Shown here: positions 8,501 to 11,306 of the stretch, one piece after another
Layout of the letters: every line of letters begins with the position of its first letter
How positions within the stretch are numbered: the first letter of the stretch is position 1
Assembly (NCBI GenBank): GCA_002770955.1
Contig: PCUH01000034.1
Span: 1,855 to 13,160 of the forward strand
Direction: 5' to 3'
DNA: 11,306 bases
Source: Flavobacteriales bacterium CG18_big_fil_WC_8_21_14_2_50_32_9
Lineage (GTDB): Bacteria; Bacteroidota; Bacteroidia; Flavobacteriales_E; Vicingaceae
The notes under the pieces: model-generated
Told to the model about the DNA's origin: nothing
What the model saw: only the letters and a program-made list of their open reading frames with translations
The model's database searches: none
Translations under genes and position numbers: made by a program

Positions 8501-8609
8501 AACTCTTTTTTAATATAAAAAGCCAAACAACCATAAGGGTATTTTGTTATAGTGTACAATTTTGAAATGCTAATAGCAAAATGGGGACGAAAAAATTGCA
8601 AAAAAAACT

Positions 8610-9782
8610 TTACTTCTTCCCAGGATTGGCATACATGTTTACATCATCAAGCGTAATTACCTTATCACTCAAAATAATTAGTCGTTCTACAATGTTTCTC
8701 AATTCTCTGATGTTTCCTGTCCAATTATACTCTTTTAAGGTATTTAAGGCAGATAATTCAAAAGATTTTTTGGCTATTCCATGGTCTTCGCAAAGCTGCG
8801 TTAAAAAATAATCTGCCAACAAAGGCACATCATTTCTTCTTTCATTTAAATCAGGTACATGAATTAAAATCACGCCCAATCGGTGGTACAAATCTTCTCT
8901 GAAATTACCTTCAGCAATTTCTTTCATCACATCCTTGTTGGTTGCCGCCAACACCCTCACATTTACTTTTATTTCGCTTTCTCCACCCACTCGGGTAATT
9001 TTATTTTCTTGCAAAGCACGCAGCACTTTTGCCTGTGCCGATAAACTCATATCACCAATTTCATCCAAAAATAAGGTACCGCCTTCCGCTTGTTCAAAAC
9101 AACCTTTACGTTGTTTTATAGCCGATGTAAACGCTCCTTTTTCATGTCCAAACAACTCACTTTCTATTAATTCTGAAGGAATGGCAGCACAATTTACTTC
9201 CACAAATGGAGCTTTACTTCTTTCAGATTTTTCGTGCAAACTACGAGCTACTAATTCTTTTCCTGTTCCGTTGCCACCTGTAATTAAAACTCGTGCATCG
9301 CTCACCGCCACTTTTTCTATCATGTCTTTCACTTTTAAAATAGCTTCCGATTCGCCAATAATTTGCGTTTTTCCTTTACCTCCTACCTTTTTTTGAAGTT
9401 TTCTGGTTTCTTGCACCAATTCTTTTTTATCTATAGCATTTCTAACCGTAATCAACAAACGATTTAAATCAAAAGGTTTAGAAATAAAATCAAATGCCCC
9501 TATTTTTATGGCTTCAACAGCAGTTTCAATTGTTCCATGCCCAGAAATCATTACTATAGGCGTTTCTATACCGAATGCAATGGTTTGTTTCAACACATCC
9601 AAACCATCCATCTTAGGCATTTTAATATCACACATTACCAAATCATATTTCTTTGATTTGATTTTTTCTAATCCCATTTGACCGTCTTCTGCTTCATCTA
9701 TAATAAATTTTTCATACTCCAAGATTTCTCTTAATGTGTTTCTTATTGGTCGTTCGTCATCTATGATTAAAATTGTTGCCAT
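8610..9782 (-). CDS. NtrC-family response regulator (receiver plus sigma-54-type AAA+ domain) without a DNA-binding domain
   Basis: A receiver domain occupies residues 1 to about 118: acidic pair D8-D9, phosphoacceptor D52 in MCDIKMPKMDG, S80 and K102. A linker leads to an AAA+ domain (about 139-370) with Walker A GGNGTGKE (169-176), the sigma-54 contact loop GAFTSA (216-221, canonically GAFTGA), Walker B GGTLFLDEIG (234-243), arginine-finger region FREDLYHRL (294-302) and sensor II NIRELRN (357-363). The protein ends 20 residues later at residue 390; NtrC homologues usually continue to about 450-480 with a Fis-type helix-turn-helix, which is absent. It presumably couples phosphorylation to sigma-54 activation, acting from solution or via a partner. 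No histidine kinase is nearby. A weak -7-like TACGTTTT lies on the minus strand at 9811-9804. The reading frame is intact to a clean TAA, so this is architecture rather than frameshift. Confidence 0.95.
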   Translation of the reverse strand: MATILIIDDERPIRNTLREILEYEKFIIDEAEDGQMGLEKIKSKKYDLVMCDIKMPKMDGLDVLKQTIAFGIETPIVMISGHGTIETAVEAIKIGAFDFISKPFDLNRLLITVRNAIDKKELVQETRKLQKKVGGKGKTQIIGESEAILKVKDMIEKVAVSDARVLITGGNGTGKELVARSLHEKSERSKAPFVEVNCAAIPSELIESELFGHEKGAFTSAIKQRKGCFEQAEGGTLFLDEIGDMSLSAQAKVLRALQENKITRVGGESEIKVNVRVLAATNKDVMKEIAEGNFREDLYHRLGVILIHVPDLNERRNDVPLLADYFLTQLCEDHGIAKKSFELSALNTLKEYNWTGNIRELRNIVERLIILSDKVITLDDVNMYANPGKK

Positions 9783-9845
9783 ACAGTTTCTAGGTTTTTA
9801 TTTAAAACGTAAAAATAAGAATTTTAAGAGAATATGTTGGGCTGT

Positions 9846-9971
9846 TCTTATATTGGGTGTACGATAAATTTCCCTTATTTAAACTTATTTAGACCTTCAA
9901 GGTTTTTAAAACCTTGAAGGTCTTGTTATGATAATGACAAAAAGAGAAATTTATCGCACACCTCTTGTATT
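9846..9971. mobile_element. MITE-like nested inverted-repeat element with flanking 9-bp direct repeats
   Basis: A 21-bp left arm at 9856-9876 (GGTGT, A, CGATAAATTTC, C, CTT) is matched as an inverted repeat by 9942-9962, 19 of 21 positions pairing (mismatches 9861/9957 and 9873/9945). Between the arms sits a perfect 33-bp palindrome. Outside them, TCTTATATT (9846-9854) and TCTTGTATT (9963-9971) form a direct repeat with 8 of 9 identical bases, as expected of an old target-site duplication. The 107-bp core has no open frame, so any element would be non-autonomous and mobilised in trans. It lies between divergent genes, so a terminator role for either neighbour is not expected. A conserved regulatory hairpin is the main alternative. 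Confidence 0.55.
9891..9923. repeat. Perfect 33-bp palindrome with single-base centre
   Basis: The 16-base left arm (9891-9906, beginning AGACCTTCAAGG) is the exact reverse complement of the right arm (9908-9923), with T9907 as the only unpaired centre base. As RNA or extruded DNA it would form a very stable hairpin. I recall similar palindromes built on ACCTTCAAGGT being common between genes in Bacteroidota genomes, which would need a search to confirm. Here it is nested inside the larger inverted repeat. Confidence 0.85.
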
Positions 9972-9993
9972 CGGATTTTGATGTTTAAATTTG
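9965..9993 (+). promoter_or_regulatory. Promoter of the mazG-ATL operon (-33 TTG and -7 TAAATTTG)
   Basis: TTG at 9965-9967 and TAAATTTG at 9986-9993, an exact TAnnTTTG, are separated by 18 bases, matching Bacteroidota promoter spacing. Transcription would start near 10000, leaving about 17 bases before ATG 10017. This argues for that ATG over the one at 9981, which would lie upstream of the -7 box. The TTG falls inside the right direct repeat of the inverted-repeat element. Confidence 0.6.
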
Positions 9994-10016
9994 ATGAAAA
10001 TTTTTTACTACCAAGT

Positions 10017-10343
10017 ATGACCTTAGAAGAAGCCCAACAACAAGTGGATAATTGGATAAAAAAAGTAGGTGTTCGCTATTTTAATGAACTTACTAATATG
10101 GCGATGCTTACCGAAGAAGTAGGTGAAGTGGCCCGAATTATTGCTCGCAGGTATGGCGAACAATCTGAGAAAGCCTCCGACAAAGAAAAATCGCTTGATG
10201 ATGAATTGGCTGATGTGCTTTTTGTATTGATTTGTATTGCTAACCAAACTGGAGTAGATTTAACCAATGCGTTAGAAAAGAATTTGGAAAAGAAAACCCA
10301 ACGTGATAAAGATAGGCACCAAAACAATCCTAAATTAAAGTAA
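10017..10343 (+). CDS. MazG-like nucleoside triphosphate pyrophosphohydrolase
   Basis: The protein resembles small all-alpha NTP pyrophosphohydrolases, which hydrolyse (d)NTPs to monophosphate and pyrophosphate and clear non-canonical nucleotides. The metal-binding helix pair is visible: LTEEVGEVARIIARRYGE supplies the ExxE acidic residues and DDELADVLFVLICIANQTGVDL the ExxD motif. Then comes LEKNLEKKTQRDKDRH. From ATG 10017 (MTLEEAQ) the product is 108 residues, the length I expect of Bacteroidota homologues. A start at ATG 9981, giving 120 residues, is open but lies before the probable transcription start. Preferred substrate is unknown. The alkyltransferase-like gene begins 2 bases after the stop, so the pair is an operon, suggesting shared work in nucleotide-pool and DNA-damage hygiene. 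Confidence 0.88.
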   Translation: MTLEEAQQQVDNWIKKVGVRYFNELTNMAMLTEEVGEVARIIARRYGEQSEKASDKEKSLDDELADVLFVLICIANQTGVDLTNALEKNLEKKTQRDKDRHQNNPKLK

Positions 10344-10345
10344 CA

Positions 10346-10687
10346 ATGACTACTAAAACAACTGATTTTTTTGAAATGGTCTTTGCTGTGGCAAGAGAAA
10401 TTCCTAAAGGAAGAGTTACTTCTTATGGAGCTATTGCTAATTATTTAGGCACAAAATCAGGAGCAAGAATGGTGGGTTGGGCAATGAACAATGCACACCA
10501 ACAAAAAGAAAAAGTTCCAGCACATAGGGTAGTAAATAGAAACGGGCAACTAACCGGTAGGCATCATTTTGAATCACCTTTTATAATGCAAGAATTACTA
10601 GAAAAAGAAGGCGTGAAAATTGAAAACAACCAAATCATCCACTTTGAAAAGCATTTTTGGAATCCTTTAACAGAATTGGAACTATAA
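10346..10687 (+). CDS. Alkyltransferase-like protein (ATL; MGMT fold without the catalytic cysteine)
   Basis: The 113-residue protein matches the C-terminal DNA-binding domain of O6-alkylguanine-DNA alkyltransferase: GRVTSYGAIA (22-31, Y27 matching the base-rotating Tyr), ARMVGWAMNNA (40-50, R41 matching the intercalating Arg), and VPAHRVVNRNGQLTG (57-71). The alkyl-acceptor motif PCHR reads PAHR (58-61), so it cannot accept alkyl groups. ATL proteins bind and flip O6-alkylguanine and hand lesions to nucleotide excision repair; E. coli YbaZ (PWHR) is the known parallel. There is no N-terminal Ada/MGMT domain, as usual for ATLs. It shares an operon with mazG. The last 11 codons plus stop lie in a 51-bp sequence repeated exactly about 0.6 kb downstream. 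Confidence 0.9.
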   Translation: MTTKTTDFFEMVFAVAREIPKGRVTSYGAIANYLGTKSGARMVGWAMNNAHQQKEKVPAHRVVNRNGQLTGRHHFESPFIMQELLEKEGVKIENNQIIHFEKHFWNPLTELEL

Positions 10688-10701
10688 ACCGTATTTTTTA
10701 T
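10651..10701 (+). repeat. 51-bp direct repeat, copy 1 (3' end of the ATL gene)
   Basis: This copy begins at the last base of ATL codon 102, covers the codons for HFWNPLTELEL and the TAA, and runs 14 bases past it into CCGTATTTTTTAT. It is identical over all 51 bases to 11249-11299; identity stops abruptly on both sides (A against C on the left, G against T on the right). The two copies are offset by 598 bp. Confidence 0.97.
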
Positions 10702-10751
10702 GTTTATAGAAGCTTATTTGCTGTTTTTTACATTTCAGACATTTTATTTCT

Positions 10752-10759
10752 TAAATTTG
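10752..10759 (+). promoter_or_regulatory. -7 promoter box for the toxin-antitoxin pair
   Basis: TAAATTTG matches TAnnTTTG exactly and lies 19 bases before the antitoxin ATG. There is no convincing -33 TTG at normal spacing. Two copies of ACATTT at 10730-10735 and 10739-10744, 9 bases apart, sit just upstream and could be operator half-sites; that is speculative. Confidence 0.5.
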
Positions 10760-10778
10760 TTTACTCAATTACAAAATT

Positions 10779-10979
10779 ATGGCAACAATTTTATTAGAAG
10801 GAAAATCAGCTTCAACCATTAAATTACTAATGGAATTAGCCCAAAAATTAGGTGTTAAAATGACTGTATTAGACAATTCCAACATAGAAGATATGAAGCT
10901 TGGTCAATTCATGGATGAAGTAAGAACAAACACATTTGCAGAGGAGGAAGAAATTCTAAAAAAACTTACTGAAAAATGA
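10779..10979 (+). CDS. Probable antitoxin of a type II toxin-antitoxin pair
   Basis: This 66-residue protein lies directly before, and overlaps by 4 bp (ATGA), a RelE/ParE-type toxin gene, the standard antitoxin-first order. It begins MATILLEGKSASTIKLLMEL, possibly a short strand then a helix. The C-terminal half is acidic (MDEVRTNTFAEEEEILKKL), which suits wrapping and neutralising a basic toxin. I cannot assign it to a named antitoxin superfamily (no clear RHH, Phd or HTH signature), so whether it binds DNA and represses its own promoter is unknown. The call rests on gene order, size and overlap. The gene lies in the DNA bracketed by the two 51-bp repeats. Confidence 0.75.
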   Translation: MATILLEGKSASTIKLLMELAQKLGVKMTVLDNSNIEDMKLGQFMDEVRTNTFAEEEEILKKLTEK

Positions 10980-11245
10980 AAGTTTTGTATGACAAGTCTT
11001 TCAGTAAAAGCCTTGATAAAATAAAAGACCAAAAAACCAAACTTGCCCTCTTAAAATTTATTGAAAACCTAAAAGCTGCCAGTACACTTCAAGAAATTAA
11101 ACAAATAAAAAAGATTAAAGGTTTTAAAAGCTACTACAGGTATCGTTTAGGAGATTACAGAATAGGACTTGAACTCACCAAAGAGAATAACATTCTGTTA
11201 ATCATTGTAGCCAAAAGAAACGATATTTATAAAAAATTTCCCTAA
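10976..11245 (+). CDS. RelE/ParE-superfamily toxin
   Basis: The 89-residue, lysine-rich protein has the compact RelE/ParE layout: N-terminal VLYDKSFSKSLDKI, two helices to about residue 45, then the beta-sheet core IKGFKSYYRYRLGDYRIGLEL (47-67), ILLIIVAKRNDIYKKFP (73-89) to the end. The YRYRLGDYRI segment and the terminal R81-N-D-I-Y85-K-K-F are the family hallmark and supply the Arg/Lys/Tyr residues that RelE-like mRNA interferases use for ribosome-dependent mRNA cleavage. Target (mRNA or gyrase) cannot be settled from sequence, though the C-terminal motif favours an interferase. It overlaps the antitoxin by 4 bp, implying translational coupling. The stop codon is 3 bases before the second 51-bp repeat. 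Confidence 0.9.
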   Translation: MKVLYDKSFSKSLDKIKDQKTKLALLKFIENLKAASTLQEIKQIKKIKGFKSYYRYRLGDYRIGLELTKENNILLIIVAKRNDIYKKFP

Positions 11246-11248
11246 TCC

Positions 11249-11299
11249 GCATTTTTGGAATCCTTTAACAGAATTGGAACTATAAACCGTATTTTTTAT
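11249..11299 (+). repeat. 51-bp direct repeat, copy 2 (orphan duplicate of the ATL 3' end)
   Basis: This exact copy of 10651-10701 still spells the last 11 ATL residues and stop codon but is not in frame with the toxin gene and has no upstream ATL sequence. It starts 3 bases after the toxin stop. It defines the right edge of the toxin-antitoxin insertion; recombination between the copies would remove 598 bp and leave the ATL gene intact. Confidence 0.97.
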
Positions 11300-11306
11300 T
11301 TAATTT

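Noticed and set aside
8505..8522. CTTTTT / AAAAAG stem between the convergent genes as a two-way terminator
   Set aside because: The stem is only 6 bp and almost all A-T, with no good U-tract on the plus strand; an overlapping GGCTT/AAGCC pairing (8494-8498/8520-8524) is equally weak.
8559..8582. ATTTTG / CAAAAT inverted repeat after the unknown gene
   Set aside because: Six A-T-rich base pairs with a 12-base loop are expected by chance in DNA of this composition.
8935..9396. Plus-strand open frame of 153 codons
   Set aside because: It is the antisense of the AAA+ domain of the response regulator, where Walker A, Walker B and GAFTSA lie on the minus strand.
9891..9923. Palindrome as an ordinary intrinsic terminator
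   Set aside because: It lies between two divergent gene starts, so no gene ends toward it, and no T-run follows either arm.
9978..9983. TTG 9978 or ATG 9981 as the mazG start
   Set aside because: Both lie upstream of an exact -7 box at 9986-9993 whose transcript would begin near 10000; ATG 10017 fits the promoter and the usual MTLEEAQ-type N-terminus.

Overview
The window looks like a chromosomal segment of a low-GC member of the Bacteroidota, most likely a flavobacterium-like organism. The evidence is a large outer-membrane TonB-dependent receptor with a carboxypeptidase-regulatory-like N-terminus, a lipid A kinase (so a Gram-negative envelope), a DUF4369/thioredoxin-type lipoprotein, a GatB lacking its zinc cysteines, almost no Shine-Dalgarno sequences, and several exact matches to the Bacteroidota -7 promoter box TAnnTTTG. 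No tRNA, rRNA or CRISPR array was seen.

Layout. (1) 1-3201, minus strand: the first 1067 codons of a TonB-dependent receptor whose C-terminus lies outside the window. (2) 3202-3555: an AT-rich divergent intergenic region. (3) 3556-6886, plus strand: a tight run of lpxK (TTG start), purine nucleoside phosphorylase (26-bp overlap) and gatB (27-bp gap). (4) 6978-8500, plus strand: a thioredoxin-fold lipoprotein and a small unknown protein, with a probable promoter of their own just after gatB. (5) 8610-9782, minus strand: an NtrC-type response regulator without a DNA-binding domain, convergent with unit 4. (6) 9783-10016: a divergent intergenic region holding a 107-bp MITE-like nested inverted repeat flanked by 9-bp imperfect direct repeats. 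(7) 10017-10687, plus strand: a MazG-like pyrophosphohydrolase and an alkyltransferase-like (ATL) protein, 2 bp apart, both with plausible genome-maintenance roles. (8) 10702-11299: a RelE/ParE-type toxin-antitoxin pair bracketed by two identical 51-bp direct repeats. The repeats consist of the 3' end of the ATL gene plus its downstream flank.

The most notable structures are the last two non-coding ones. The toxin-antitoxin pair sits between a gene's real 3' end and an exact second copy of that 3' end, as in an att-type integration that leaves its target gene intact, yet only about 550 bp of unique DNA and no recombinase lie between. The nested palindrome upstream of mazG looks like a non-autonomous mobile element, and its right flanking repeat coincides with the -33 box of the mazG-ATL promoter. 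At protein level, GatB has lost all four zinc ligands, the nucleoside phosphorylase has Asp at the position that is Asn243 in human PNP, and the ATL has PAHR in place of PCHR.
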